Shown here in pieces: positions 44,543 to 54,818 of a stretch of 64,000 nucleotides of DNA (position 1 is its first letter; each line of letters starts with the position of its first letter). The DNA is from Agarilytica sp033852165. GTDB taxonomy: Bacteria; Pseudomonadota; Gammaproteobacteria; Pseudomonadales; Cellvibrionaceae. Location: the NCBI GenBank assembly GCA_033852165.1, contig JAWSUZ010000064.1, forward strand, positions 1 to 64,000, written 5' to 3'. Both the position numbers and the translations under genes were made by a program. The notes under the pieces were generated by a model. The model was not told the DNA's origin. It saw only the letters and a list, made by a program, of their open reading frames with translations, and searched no databases.

Positions 44543-45931
44543 TCACACAGAAAACCCCACCCAAAGTACAATCGAAATCACGAACACCCCCAAAAAATTA
44601 AGCACAATTCCATGTCGTATCATTTGCTGAATCGACACCTGGCCAGATCCGTAAACGATAGCATTGGGTGCCGTTGCCACAGGCAACATAAACGCACAAC
44701 TCGCGCTAAGGGCTGCCGGCAACATCATCAACAACGGGTCAGTATTCGTACTTATCGCAGCAACGACCAAAACCGGCATCAATAAACTCGTACTGGCCGT
44801 ATTACTCGTAACCTCCGTTAAAAAAGTCACCCCCAAACAAATCAAGAAAAGCATCGCCAACAAAGGCAAAGTCGCCAGACCAGCAATACCTCCCGCAAAA
44901 AACTCCGCTAAACCACTTTCGACAAACCCCCTAGCCAGCGCTATACCACCACTAAACAAAAGCAACATACCCCAGGGAATTTTGGACGCCGTCGTCCAAT
45001 CCAAAAGTTTGCCGCCTTTTCCATCCGACACAATAAACATTCCCACCACCGCGATAAGTGCAACGCTGGCATCGTTGGCTTTAGGGAGATCCAGTAATAC
45101 ACGCCACCCACCAAAAGGTTCGGACCGCGTCATCCACGCGATAGCCGTTATGACAAAGATCAACATCACACGACGCTGCTCAGTGGTCCAAGCTTCCTTT
45201 TTGGGCAAACTAAAATCTGTCGGGCCGCCTAAGCCCCGCGTCAAAAATAAACCCGCCACCGGAATAAATATCAACACAACCGGCATCGACCACATCATCC
45301 AAGACAAAAAACTAATGCTCTGCCCCACACTCTCCTCATATACCCGCATCAGGACAAGATTCGGCGGTGTTCCTATTGGCGTGCCCATACCACCGATACT
45401 TGCTGCATAACAAACACCCAACAGCAGAGGCACGGCCAGTTTTTTATTTTCAGTAGAAGCAATAACCGCTAAAGCAATTGGCAACAACATCAACGTCGTC
45501 GCTGTATTGGAGATCCACATACTGAGCACCCCCGACGCGGCCATAAATCCAAACACCACACGCCGTAATGATCCACCGCCAAACGCATGCAGCATAAAAA
45601 AAGCAATTTTCTGATGAGCCCCACTTTTGGCCATCGCCATTGATAAAATACAGCCTCCCAGCAATAATAAAATTAAAGGATTACCGTAAGACTCCGCCAC
45701 CTGCTGTGGAGTCAAAATACCCAACAGCGGCAATATCGCCAGAGGAATAAGTGAAGTAACCGGGATGGGAATCGCCTCCAGCACCCACCAACAGGCACAC
45801 AGCGCCGTAATAGCCGCCACCATAGAAGCCTCAGCACTGAGCGCAGAACTGGAGAGACCAACAAAATAAACGCATACCGCTAAAAGCGGACCCGTGACAA
45901 GACGCCAAGGAAGATGAGAAAGAGAAAGCAT
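44543..45931 (-). CDS. SLC13/DASS-family sodium:anion symporter
   Basis: A 462-residue membrane protein with the two repeats of the divalent anion:sodium symporter family: ISNTATTLMLLPIALAV in the first half and TEVTSNTASTSLLMPVL in the second, each holding the SNT motif that binds sodium and carboxylate, plus GGMGTPIGTPPNLV. Relatives carry succinate, malate, citrate or sulfate; which one cannot be told. Divergent from ssrA. Confidence 0.93.
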   Translation of the reverse strand: MLSLSHLPWRLVTGPLLAVCVYFVGLSSSALSAEASMVAAITALCACWWVLEAIPIPVTSLIPLAILPLLGILTPQQVAESYGNPLILLLLGGCILSMAMAKSGAHQKIAFFMLHAFGGGSLRRVVFGFMAASGVLSMWISNTATTLMLLPIALAVIASTENKKLAVPLLLGVCYAASIGGMGTPIGTPPNLVLMRVYEESVGQSISFLSWMMWSMPVVLIFIPVAGLFLTRGLGGPTDFSLPKKEAWTTEQRRVMLIFVITAIAWMTRSEPFGGWRVLLDLPKANDASVALIAVVGMFIVSDGKGGKLLDWTTASKIPWGMLLLFSGGIALARGFVESGLAEFFAGGIAGLATLPLLAMLFLICLGVTFLTEVTSNTASTSLLMPVLVVAAISTNTDPLLMMLPAALSASCAFMLPVATAPNAIVYGSGQVSIQQMIRHGIVLNFLGVFVISIVLWVGFSV

Positions 45932-46071
45932 TGTTATTAAGAGTTGTTATGAGCTTGGAGGCGTATATTAAGAAAGCGATGACGAGAGGTATATAGCGGG
46001 CATCCAATTAACTGGGTATACTACAAGATCTGCTTCTCCTCCAACCTTGCGTTGGCAGAGAAACTCGCATT

Positions 46072-46465
46072 GGGGGCGTTTTTGGATTCGACGCCGGTAA
46101 CGAAACTCAAGGTGCATGCCGTGATGGCAGCCAATCACGTAAATCCAAAGCTGTAACCTAATAGTTGCAAATGATGACAACTACGGTGCCCAACTAGCTG
46201 CGTAAGTAGCCAGGAAAGCACCATCTAGCGACTTCGGTCACTAGCGGTCTTTAGCAAGATGCCAGTATCGCGCTACTGACTGTCATATAGAACTGGACCG
46301 CTGCGTCATTTAGATCGTGATGACATTGCTAAACTTAAAGCGAACTCGCGATTATCGTCCTGCCCGCCGGGCTGATAAAAGTTAAATTAATTGACGGAAA
46401 CTAAGCATGTAGAGCCGCGAGCAGAGTGCTGACGGACGGGGGTTCAAATCCCCCCGCCTCCACCA
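46072..46465 (+). ncRNA. ssrA: Transfer-messenger RNA (tmRNA)
   Basis: The 5' end GGGGGCG (46072-46078) pairs with CGCCTCC (46455-46461) as a 7-bp acceptor stem with one G-U, followed by discriminator A and an encoded CCA (46463-46465). The 5' domain has the conserved GGATTCGACGCCGGTAACGAA; the T arm is GGGGG-TTCAAAT-CCCCC. The tag frame starts at GCA 46167 and reads ANDDNYGAQLAA, then TAA at 46203-46205; the C-terminal LAA is the ClpXP degron. It rescues ribosomes stalled on truncated mRNA together with SmpB (41141). A -10-like TATACT lies at 46017. The terminator follows six bases after the CCA. Confidence 0.97.
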
Positions 46466-46837
46466 AACTAAAAAAAGCCCCATCAGTTTTATCGATGGGG
46501 CTTTTTTTTGTCTGGTGAAAGCCGGAGTTTAACTTGCACAGTCGGGGTTCACAAAGCGGCAGGACAGCCGTTTTACACAGCGAAGCTGCCCGAAGGGTGA
46601 GGCACACGGATGTGCCGAATGAAATCCCCCCGCCTCCACCAAACCTAAAAAAAGCCCCATCAGCCTTATCGATGGGGCTTTTTTTTGTCTGATGAAAGCC
46701 AGAGTTTAACTTGCACAGTCCGGGTTTAGCGCCAGGGATGGCGTGAATGCAGAAAATGCAGGAGCAATTTTCGTGCAAATCCCCCGCCTCCACCAAACCA
46801 AAAAAACCATCAGCTTTATCGATGGGGCTTTTTTATA
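46446..46837 (+). repeat. Three tandem copies of the ssrA 3' end plus terminator
   Basis: The segment AAATCCCCCCGCCTCCACCA followed by the GCCCCATC/GATGGGGC terminator occurs at 46446, again at 46622 and, with one C fewer and a weaker stem, at about 46777. The first two copies continue for about 50 bases in common, through GAGTTTAACTTGCACAGTC. The spacers (about 75 and 55 bases) differ and contain small hairpins, for example GGCACACGGATGTGCC. The 3' end of ssrA is a well-known attachment site for integrases; serial att duplication is the likely origin. Antisense frames over these repeats are not genes. Confidence 0.9.
46471..46509 (+). terminator. Terminator of ssrA
   Basis: GCCCCATC, loop AGTTTTATC, GATGGGGC, preceded by six As and followed by eight Ts. 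Confidence 0.95.
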
Positions 46838-47237
46838 CCTGTAGTAAATCACCCTACCTCACATTCCTTCCTAGGTTTTTAACCATCGGTGATTCTCGAT
46901 TCCAGCCTTTCTGTAGCTGCAAAAATATTTCAATTTCTCCACAACGAGAAGCTCTAACAACACGGTGACTTTAATAACTTTGAAATGGCCTATAAGAGAA
47001 CTCAGGCAAGATCGAAGCCCCCAAAGAAAGGGGATCCTGTGCGCATAAGTGGGGAAATCTCGTTGTACATGATGACGACACTACAGCCCATATACTGGAG
47101 CCAACCCGAAAAGCTCGTACCTAGATAAACGACACCAATATAAGACCAATACAAGTCCCCCTGACGATTGGACTGGCAGGAACGTTTAAGGGATAATTTC
47201 ACACTTATAATCGAGTGAATTATCAGGACTATTAGAC
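46838..47237. other. Intergenic region downstream of the ssrA repeats
   Basis: About 400 bases with no gene or RNA recognised. It leads to the lipoprotein gene at 47238, which has AGGAC ahead of its ATG. Confidence 0.4.
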
Positions 47238-47759
47238 ATGAGAAAGTTTTTGTACATTGTTTTCATCGCGTTCTTAATAGTTTCTTGCGCAACAACTCCT
47301 GTTTACGAAAAGGTGGTTGAAAACACAGACGCATATATAGAGTTTCATTTGGTTGACGCTCGATACCAAGACATCCCCTATATCACCAATGAAAATTTGC
47401 TGGTGAAAAGTGGCTTCCCCAAAAAATTGGAATGTCACAAAAGGAAACTGTACCCGTCTTTTTACGATGAGCGACCAGGGTATTGGAGAGCTTTACCTCG
47501 AATCGGGAAGACTGGTATTGATAAAGCGAACCCAATACGAACCACCGCAAACATTACACCAAACGTAAAAACTTACGTTTATATGAGTCCCAGCACCCAC
47601 CGCTCGCGCTGCCCCATGGCGTACTCCTTCATCCCAAAAGAGGCCGAAAATTACAGCGCATCTATATTTGTAAATAGCCGTCAATGCCGACTTGAATTAC
47701 TCGACAGTAGCGGGCGAGAAGTTAAAACAGAATGGGTAAATCATTGTAGTGATATGTAG
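47238..47759 (+). CDS. Hypothetical lipoprotein
   Basis: 173 residues with a short signal peptide and lipobox IVSC (C17). The mature part has four cysteines (in LECHKRK, SRCPMAYSF, SRQCRLEL and NHCSDM) and a run of aromatic residues (YPSFYDERPGYW). It has no recognised family. It lies just inside the accessory segment after ssrA. Confidence 0.7.
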   Translation: MRKFLYIVFIAFLIVSCATTPVYEKVVENTDAYIEFHLVDARYQDIPYITNENLLVKSGFPKKLECHKRKLYPSFYDERPGYWRALPRIGKTGIDKANPIRTTANITPNVKTYVYMSPSTHRSRCPMAYSFIPKEAENYSASIFVNSRQCRLELLDSSGREVKTEWVNHCSDM

Positions 47760-48022
47760 TGACCGCCGTTTATTTATTCCGGCATCAATCAAGGATTCTG
47801 TAGCCTGGTTTTGAGTTGGCGAGGAAGAACGATGGCCGAATAGAGGGATGTCTTCTTTATTTGCCCCCCATCGTACAAAAGTCAACCTAAACCTAGCTTC
47901 GGGCATCAGCTCCGACACACCAAGACGAAACCCTCCCCTCCGAGGCAACACCTGCAGATATCCGTAAAGCAAAAAAGAACGCATGATCTTGCCAGTACAA
48001 TCATTTTAGAATCTAACCACAC

Positions 48023-48471
48023 ATGAAATGATTCTTACTCATTAGCACACTATTCATTGCACTCTCTGCCAACGCAGAAGATAGCAAAAACAGCGACCCT
48101 CTGATCTTAACTATGGGCATAAAATCATATAGCGGCGGCTGGGCAAGAAAGCAATAGTACCGTTGAAAATGATATTGAATAGGACCGTGGCAATGGTATC
48201 GGGATATCTGTCGGCCTGAGGAAGGACTCTTGGTTTGGCGCCTGCAACCTGCACAGAGGTGGCTTCGACCAACCTGCGTACGATTCCCTGCCAATCAGAT
48301 CAAATAACCTCACCATCGAGACACGCTTTTTATCATTGGGAGTAGGCTATCAATTTAACCCATATTTTCCCTTTCAAAGAATTATTCACGAAGGGAAAAA
48401 AGGAAGCATCAATCAAACACTTCCTTCGATATTAGACCACCCTACAACCCACCAAGCAGCCAGTCCATAAA
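48023..48471 (+). pseudogene. Broken outer-membrane beta-barrel-like protein gene
   Basis: From the ATG at 48023 the frame reads MK, a TGA at codon 3, then a signal peptide FLLISTLFIALSANA and EDSKNSDPLILTMGIKSYSGGWA, stopping at about 48155. A second frame continues with ENDIE, a TAG at about 48176, DRGNGIGISVGLRKDSWFGA and later FLSLGVGYQFNPYFPF, the alternating aromatic pattern of a beta-barrel strand, ending at 48471. So the gene carries at least two nonsense codons and one frameshift. The signal peptide and strands remain recognisable, so inactivation is recent. Confidence 0.7.
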
Positions 48472-48605
48472 GCACGAGCAAGGCTATGAAAACAGGCTGT
48501 CGCGGACAATTGCTCCTAAGCCGATCTCAGTAAGAACGAACCATTCTCGTTCTTACTAGGTTAAGGATCAATATAACGCGCCTACTCTTCTAAGCGGTAA
48601 TATCA

Positions 48606-51600
48606 CTAGTCATTAAATATCGAAATATTATCCCACTCCCGCCCGTCAGTGGAATTACCATAATTGTCGTACTGCTGAAACTTAATGAAAAACGTTGTGG
48701 TGTAGCCAAAACCCGAGTCATAAGCGGTCTGGATTCGTGCCACCTCTTCATCAAGATTAACGGTAAACGTCTGACCACTGCTTCCGACATCCAAAGCAGA
48801 GGTATTCACTACGGTATACCATTGTATCCCATCAGAACTTATTGCCACCCCATCGCTATTATGATGGCCACTAAATGCAGAAGGCATGTTGTGGTTTTCG
48901 TCACTGGTCTCGCGCTGAAAAAACTCTAAGACAACATTACTTTGATTACTTAAATCGAGGGTAAGTACGGCTTCGTTTAAATTATAATTACCGTTATTAG
49001 AGACGTCCATTCTCATTCGACCGTTGAAAATGTCAATTCTACCGTAGCTGCTGTGACTGGAATAAAAACTCCATCCATCGGAATTATTCGGCAAGGCAGA
49101 ATCAAAATCAACGAATAGCGGCAGTGCCGAATTTTCGTCAACAACGGTCACGCTTAACGCCACCACTGTCTCAATATTATGGGTTACATTGGTGAAGGTT
49201 ATCGAGGCGTTTTGCTTTGCACCCACGGCAAAACCGGTGGTATCCCAACAGGCGTTGAGTACTTGCGTTTGATTTGGACTGAGAGCTCCATTCGATGACG
49301 CTAGAGTCAACCATGACGCAGAAGTTACCGCATCCCAATTGATCTGACTTCCACTCACATTACTGAGCGTGATATCCCCACAACCGGTTATGCCCAAATC
49401 TATCCCCGGTATGTAAACATCATTAATTTCACTGGCAATAGAAAGGAATTGACGCTCGGCGGTAAGAGTAAAGTCATCCCAACCACGACCATCGGTAGGA
49501 TTACTATAATTATCGTACTGCTGAAGTTTTATTTGAAAAGTATCAGTATAGGCAAAGCTGGCATCGTAGTTTTGCTGAATCGTATTAACCACTTCATCCA
49601 AGTTAATGGTATAGAGTTGCCCCGTACTGCTGGTTTCGAGTGCCGAGGACGGCAACGCCGAATACCATAGATTACCATCCATGCTTATCGCAACACCATC
49701 AGAGGAAGAATGCCCGCTAAACTGGTTGGGCATCGCGTGAGATTCATCGCCATAATCAGCTTGCCGAAAACTCAACACCACATCACCAAAACCCGCTAGA
49801 TCAATGGAGAAAACGGCTTCATTGGTATTGTAATTTCCGCTTTCAGTGACATCCATTAACAGCTCACCATTTTGCAGCGCAATGCGTCCATAACTGGCAT
49901 TGGAACTGTAGTAGCTCCAACCTTTAGACGCGCCCGGTAAACTGTCAAAGTTTTCAACGATAGAAATCGATGTCTCAATACTGCCAGCAATCACATCAAT
50001 TAACACAGTATCCTCAGAACTTAACCCTCCTCTATCGGTGACCGATGCCACAATACTGTGCTGACCCACAGACAGTATTACTGGCGAAACCAAAACTCCG
50101 TCAATACTTGAGGTTAGAACAAGCGAGGCCGTGAGGTCTCCATCTTCGGTATCGCTAGCGACCACGTCAAAACTGATTGCACCATCTTCTTCCTGATGCT
50201 GATAACCATTACTCGGAGAATTAATCGTAACTGTCGGTGCAATATTAATATGAGCCGTAATCTCTAACGTAATATTGTTCGTTGAAGACGCCCCATCACT
50301 GTCGGTAACCGACGCTGTAATTTGGTGCTGACCAACGGATAAGGCTGCCGGTGACTGAATAATTCCATCGATACTCGAACTTAAAACCACACTGGAAGTT
50401 AAATCGCCGTCTTCAACATCGCTGGCATTTACAACAAATGCTATAGGGTTATCATCTTCAGAAGCACTACTACCGGATACTGGCGAAATAATATTCACCT
50501 GCGGGGCAATATTAATATGGGCTGTAATCTCTAAAGCAATATTGCTCGTTGAGGACGCCCCGTCACTGTCGGTAACCGTCGCGGTAATTTGATGTTGGCC
50601 AACGGATAAAATCGCCGACGATTGAATTATCCCATCGATGCTAGACGTTAAAATAACGCTGGAAGTTAAGTCTCCATCTTCTGTATCGCTGGCGTTCACA
50701 ACAAACGTTACAGGATTATTATCTTCAGAAATACTACTGCCAGATGCTGGCGAAACAATATTCACCTGCGGCTCAATATTAATATGGGCAGTAACCTCTA
50801 AAGAAATAATACTGTTTGAAGTCGCCTCATCACTGTCAGTAACCGATGCGGTAATTTGATGCAGACCAACGGATAAGATCGCTGGTGACTGAATAATCCC
50901 ATCGATGTTTGAGGTTAAAATAACACTGGACGTCAAATCGCCGTCTTCAGCATCATTGGCATTAACAACAAAGGTTAGCGGATTATTGTCTTCTGAAATA
51001 ACTGCATTATTCAGTGGGCTATTAATTTCAATAGAAGGTGATTGGTTTTGTGATCCGCTGACGTTGACGAGTACAACATCACTGCCGCTTACAAGACTGC
51101 TGTCTAATACGCTCGCGGTAATATTGTGCAAGCCAATAGACAAGCTGGCGGGAGAAGTGATCGCGCCATCAATATCGGAGGACCAGCCTACCATTGCAGA
51201 AAGATCGCCATCTTCGTAATCACTTGCCGACGCCTGCAAAACAAACGGGCCATCGGAATAAAGGAAATTGGCCCCATCAGAAGGCGCATCAATAACCACA
51301 ACTGGAGCATGATTTTCTGGCCGTTCAAATCGGCTAGAACCTTTCGCATTACCATGACGACGTGGCCAGGCTGTATCTGCAAGTTTCTGCCCACTTAGAT
51401 TAAACGCTCTTAAACCACCATCACCAAACATAGCATCACCTATATAAGCAACGCCGTTGTCTGCGATCGCCACGGACGACTGGTTGTTTAAATTTAGCAG
51501 TGAAGACCACAACAAAGTGCCACTAGCTGATAATGCATTAATTCGATTACGCGAACCGATGAGGATGTCACCATTGTCGGCGATGGTGGCCGTCGAAGTA

Positions 51601-53693
51601 ATTTGAGAGCCTAAGGCTACGCTTTGCCAAACTAAACCCCCGGCTGGCGAAATTGCCAGAACCACTCCACTACTGGTGCCAATAATAATATTGTTTTGGA
51701 GATCAATTGCTGGGCAGCGGTCATAGTTTGTTGTATCAAAAGCATATTCCCAAAGTAAACTGCCGCTATTATCGACCGCATACAGCACGCCATCCACTGT
51801 GGGAACATAAATAGTGCCATCTAAACCGATAGCCATGCACGTACGTCCAAAAGACGTTGGCAGCTGATATGTCCACAAGCTGCTTAAATCTGCTGAGAAT
51901 GCGCGTAAGCCCCCATTACTTAATGCCAGATAAACCGTGCCATCTTCTGCAATTACCGGTGCGGCATAAGCCGTATAAGTAACCAAAGTAGAGTCGATCT
52001 CTTCACCTGTAGCGGCAAAAGATTTAAGCCAAGCACCATCTGTTGCGTAGGATGTTCCGTCGGCAGCCACGGCAGGCGAATTACCATTACCGGTCACTAC
52101 ATGAGACCATAATGGCTGTCCGTCAGCCGCGTTTAACGCACCATATTCTCGATCACCCGCACCGGATGTTCGATAATAAATCGTGTTATTTTCAAGGACC
52201 AGCGACGGCGTAATGCCCTGGCTAACAGTTTGCTGCCAATTCACAGTCATATCCGAGTTGAGAGAATAAATCGTCGCATCTCGCCCGGCAAAATACACGT
52301 TGTTATTTTCGTCCACAATTGGGCTTGTATAGACATAATCGTTAATGTTAAAAAACCATAATTCTCGATCGGTATTTGGTGGAATATAGCTCTCGTGCAA
52401 AGTCGCAAGTCGAGTAGCAGTTTCATCCCATACACGAGCATTATTGCTCACTTCAAACTCACCCATATATTCACTGCTGAATTCAACTAAAGGATTAGAC
52501 CAGTAATCTACCCGAGGGCAATTAGCCAATTCGCAGTTGTAGGCCATAATTGTGCGAATAGTTTGACTAGGAGATTGAAACCCGTGTCCATAAGCGAAGG
52601 GGGTTAACGTGCTATCGTTTTCGATATTGTGCCGAGCGCCAGCCAAATGCCCCAGCTCGTGAGCAAAACTGTAGTTCCCGGTTGCGCAGGTATAATTGAC
52701 CACAGCAAAGGCCCGGTCGTATTGCGCGTTAAGATAGCCAATGCCACAGTAATCATTTTGGGCGGCCAACAACACCACAATATCGGCTTCTTCCTGAATT
52801 CTCAGTTCATGAATTTCGTCAAGCACCCCGTCCGAATTCGCCGACAAGCTCGTTATCATTTCTGAATACGTTGTTTCCGTATAATCGACTTCTACTGCTG
52901 AGGTAAGGCTAATTTGCAAAACCTGAGATAGCCCACTATTTAAAAAAGACTGATTGGTTTCATCGATGGCTAAATCGACAAGTGAGGCAATATCAGAGGT
53001 TTGTGCAGCAACGGCTTGGGTGTATAGCACCAAAACTTTTATTTCTGTATCCGCTAAGGCAGGCACAGCTGACGCTTGCGATTGTGACGTAGTGGGATCG
53101 ATTGACAAGCTATCCGGAGATAAAATTACCGGGTGATCACTGGGGAATTCACTGGTTTCAATTTCTTTAATAAGATGAATGCCATTGGCTTCATGCTGTA
53201 TTTCATAAAGATCTCCGTCGAGCCTGACGCTGCCCATAATAGAACCTTCATTAATCACAAACGTCACGTTCCCCCTAGCCAACTGTTTAACACCGTAAAC
53301 GGTTTTACTGACGATGCGCCCCCGCCAGAGTGTACGGCCACGTTTATTTTGTTTCACATGTTTAACGAGAACTTCAACTATGGTGTCGTCAAATAAATTA
53401 ATCGAAAAACGCTCCACGCCCTGCAGCATTGAACCATTTAAGTGCATACGACGATGCCGCTTGTTCCGTTTTTTCGCTAAATTATGCGCTTGTTTTTTCC
53501 CCTCAAATTTCCTTGTTTGCTTCGCATCAGAGGAAAAATTATTGGGTGAATTTTGTATGGGGCTAAACAGTAGCGATAAAGGCGATTGCCCATCTCCAGC
53601 AGACTGCGCTAAAAGCGATGGTGACAATAATAATGAAAAGACAAATAACATACTGAATACAACGCGACATTGAATATAATAGCGTTTCATCAA
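48606..53693 (-). CDS. Giant secreted metalloprotease with PQQ-like propeller and Ig-like repeats
   Basis: 1695 residues. Signal peptide 1-30; a basic propeptide to about 215; a reprolysin-like metzincin domain to about 430 with the zinc site HELGHLAGARH at 345-355 (HExxHxxGxxH). Residues 435-790 form a PQQ/Trp-docking beta propeller with repeated blades (for example LDGTIYVPTVDGVLYAVDNSGSLLW). Five Ig/cadherin-like repeats follow (about 795-1235) with an exact 267-base period. The C-terminus has two copies of a roughly 170-residue module (FDS..GWSYYSS..YGRI, DGVAIS.DG..WY, KLQQYDNY...DGRGWDDF) separated by a BACON-like domain (ASWLTLASSNGALS). It would leave the cell by type II secretion and degrade proteins or attach to surfaces. 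No neighbours suggest a partner. Confidence 0.88.
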   Translation of the reverse strand: MMKRYYIQCRVVFSMLFVFSLLLSPSLLAQSAGDGQSPLSLLFSPIQNSPNNFSSDAKQTRKFEGKKQAHNLAKKRNKRHRRMHLNGSMLQGVERFSINLFDDTIVEVLVKHVKQNKRGRTLWRGRIVSKTVYGVKQLARGNVTFVINEGSIMGSVRLDGDLYEIQHEANGIHLIKEIETSEFPSDHPVILSPDSLSIDPTTSQSQASAVPALADTEIKVLVLYTQAVAAQTSDIASLVDLAIDETNQSFLNSGLSQVLQISLTSAVEVDYTETTYSEMITSLSANSDGVLDEIHELRIQEEADIVVLLAAQNDYCGIGYLNAQYDRAFAVVNYTCATGNYSFAHELGHLAGARHNIENDSTLTPFAYGHGFQSPSQTIRTIMAYNCELANCPRVDYWSNPLVEFSSEYMGEFEVSNNARVWDETATRLATLHESYIPPNTDRELWFFNINDYVYTSPIVDENNNVYFAGRDATIYSLNSDMTVNWQQTVSQGITPSLVLENNTIYYRTSGAGDREYGALNAADGQPLWSHVVTGNGNSPAVAADGTSYATDGAWLKSFAATGEEIDSTLVTYTAYAAPVIAEDGTVYLALSNGGLRAFSADLSSLWTYQLPTSFGRTCMAIGLDGTIYVPTVDGVLYAVDNSGSLLWEYAFDTTNYDRCPAIDLQNNIIIGTSSGVVLAISPAGGLVWQSVALGSQITSTATIADNGDILIGSRNRINALSASGTLLWSSLLNLNNQSSVAIADNGVAYIGDAMFGDGGLRAFNLSGQKLADTAWPRRHGNAKGSSRFERPENHAPVVVIDAPSDGANFLYSDGPFVLQASASDYEDGDLSAMVGWSSDIDGAITSPASLSIGLHNITASVLDSSLVSGSDVVLVNVSGSQNQSPSIEINSPLNNAVISEDNNPLTFVVNANDAEDGDLTSSVILTSNIDGIIQSPAILSVGLHQITASVTDSDEATSNSIISLEVTAHINIEPQVNIVSPASGSSISEDNNPVTFVVNASDTEDGDLTSSVILTSSIDGIIQSSAILSVGQHQITATVTDSDGASSTSNIALEITAHINIAPQVNIISPVSGSSASEDDNPIAFVVNASDVEDGDLTSSVVLSSSIDGIIQSPAALSVGQHQITASVTDSDGASSTNNITLEITAHINIAPTVTINSPSNGYQHQEEDGAISFDVVASDTEDGDLTASLVLTSSIDGVLVSPVILSVGQHSIVASVTDRGGLSSEDTVLIDVIAGSIETSISIVENFDSLPGASKGWSYYSSNASYGRIALQNGELLMDVTESGNYNTNEAVFSIDLAGFGDVVLSFRQADYGDESHAMPNQFSGHSSSDGVAISMDGNLWYSALPSSALETSSTGQLYTINLDEVVNTIQQNYDASFAYTDTFQIKLQQYDNYSNPTDGRGWDDFTLTAERQFLSIASEINDVYIPGIDLGITGCGDITLSNVSGSQINWDAVTSASWLTLASSNGALSPNQTQVLNACWDTTGFAVGAKQNASITFTNVTHNIETVVALSVTVVDENSALPLFVDFDSALPNNSDGWSFYSSHSSYGRIDIFNGRMRMDVSNNGNYNLNEAVLTLDLSNQSNVVLEFFQRETSDENHNMPSAFSGHHNSDGVAISSDGIQWYTVVNTSALDVGSSGQTFTVNLDEEVARIQTAYDSGFGYTTTFFIKFQQYDNYGNSTDGREWDNISIFND
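49985..51315. repeat. Five in-phase 267-bp repeats inside the metalloprotease gene
   Basis: Equivalent sites, such as the GGTAACC/GGTGACC or GCGGTAAT words, fall at 50037, 50304, 50571, 50838 and 51115 minus 10, always 267 bases (89 codons) apart. Three neighbouring units (about 50230-51030) are nearly identical in DNA, the mark of recent unequal exchange; copy number should vary between strains. Confidence 0.85.
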
Positions 53694-54428
53694 ACGTGCT
53701 CCCTAAAAATATTTAGATCGATTTTATTGTGGATATCAGCAAGTTCTGCTGATACCCAAATAATTTATCGGATTACGATTAAACGGCGACAAAGCCATGG
53801 CTTATGGGGTTAATAATCTGAGGGGATAATTCGTTCCAACCCTTTTCCTTCAACCATTACTAGAGACGAGTGAATTTCACCGTAACAGTCTGCACGTAAA
53901 GTCGAAATAGCTGAAAAAGTTAAGGATGTTGCTTTTGGTGACAAGTAAAAAATAGTGACTTAACATCCAAATGTTGAAACGCTGTTCACTCCTTGATTGG
54001 TGCTGGCAGTATAAACAATGGCGCGATTTCTAATCAAGCAAAATGGCGGTTTTATTTTCAACCTTGGCCTTGGACATCTAATCCACAACTGTTATTTATA
54101 TACTCATCGACTTTACCGAAAAAGCACTAAGCCGCATGCCCACGTTCCATAGGCATGGCTGAAATATTCGAGTAAAAGGGCAGAGACTAACTTTATAGTT
54201 TACGCACTAACGTTTATCGCTTACCATCCATTAACTTCAAAACCCATTGGGCTCTATTGATCATGGACAGAGATTGCTCCGGGGAATTTTCAACATTTCC
54301 TCCATCACTGGAGGCCAGTAATTCACTCAACGCATTATTCCCTTTCTGTTCGCAACGGTGATCTTGACGAGGCTGCCGCATGTTCAACAGCATCTTATCC
54401 AAACAAGAACAACCGAAACTCATCAGAA
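53694..54428. other. Intergenic region upstream of the metalloprotease
   Basis: Contains the metalloprotease promoter region. A 69-codon minus-strand frame (54214-54423) has no recognised domain and I do not call it. Nothing else seen in about 730 bases. Confidence 0.35.
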
Positions 54429-54512
54429 GTGATAACGATCCGCTATTTCAATTTTATCGATGGAAAGCCAATTTTAGAATACGCGATATCGAAGAGATCA
54501 AAAGCGTTCTCT

Positions 54513-54704
54513 ATACACCCATTTGTCGAACGGCTCATTGGAGCCGTTCGCTGTGAATATCTGGACCATTACAATCAAAATAAAGCCCATACCGCTCGCG
54601 CCGGTAACACTCCTACTGAAAATCTATTCAAAACACTAAACCTTTCAAATTTTAACTGGAAAAAGCATTGTCGCGGCTTGTTCGAAATTCCAAATTTTGC
54701 TTAA
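54513..54704 (+). pseudogene. Transposase remnant, C-terminal integrase-core fragment
   Basis: The frame reads HPFVERLIGAVRCEYLDHYNQ, then NKAHTARAGNTPTENL and a tail KKHCRGLFEIPNFA. This is the end of a DDE (rve-type) transposase, with the third catalytic Glu in FVERLIG, but about 25 residues are missing between CEYLD and HYNQ compared with the copy at 56968. No upstream catalytic domain remains, so it cannot be functional. Confidence 0.7.
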
Positions 54705-54818
54705 TTTAGAAATTCGCCGTAGACAGCCCAATTTATCTGAATTACTCGATAAACCTGACCTCTTGTTTCAATGTATCCGAAATAATCAGGCTAAATTGCT
54801 CAGATTTTTTCTTATCAA

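Noticed and set aside
45968..46180. 70-codon minus-strand frame
   Set aside because: Antisense to the 5' half of ssrA, no ribosome binding site or domain.
46401..46796. 131-codon minus-strand frame containing VEAGGFEPPS
   Set aside because: It is antisense to the tmRNA 3' end and its repeats; this peptide is a well-known false translation of tRNA/tmRNA ends.
47697..47984. 95-codon minus-strand frame
   Set aside because: Overlaps the end of the lipoprotein gene on the other strand and has no recognisable family; kept out for lack of support.
54429..54704. Intact 91-codon gene
   Set aside because: Only its C-terminal 63 residues resemble a transposase, with an internal deletion; the rest is a chance extension of the frame.
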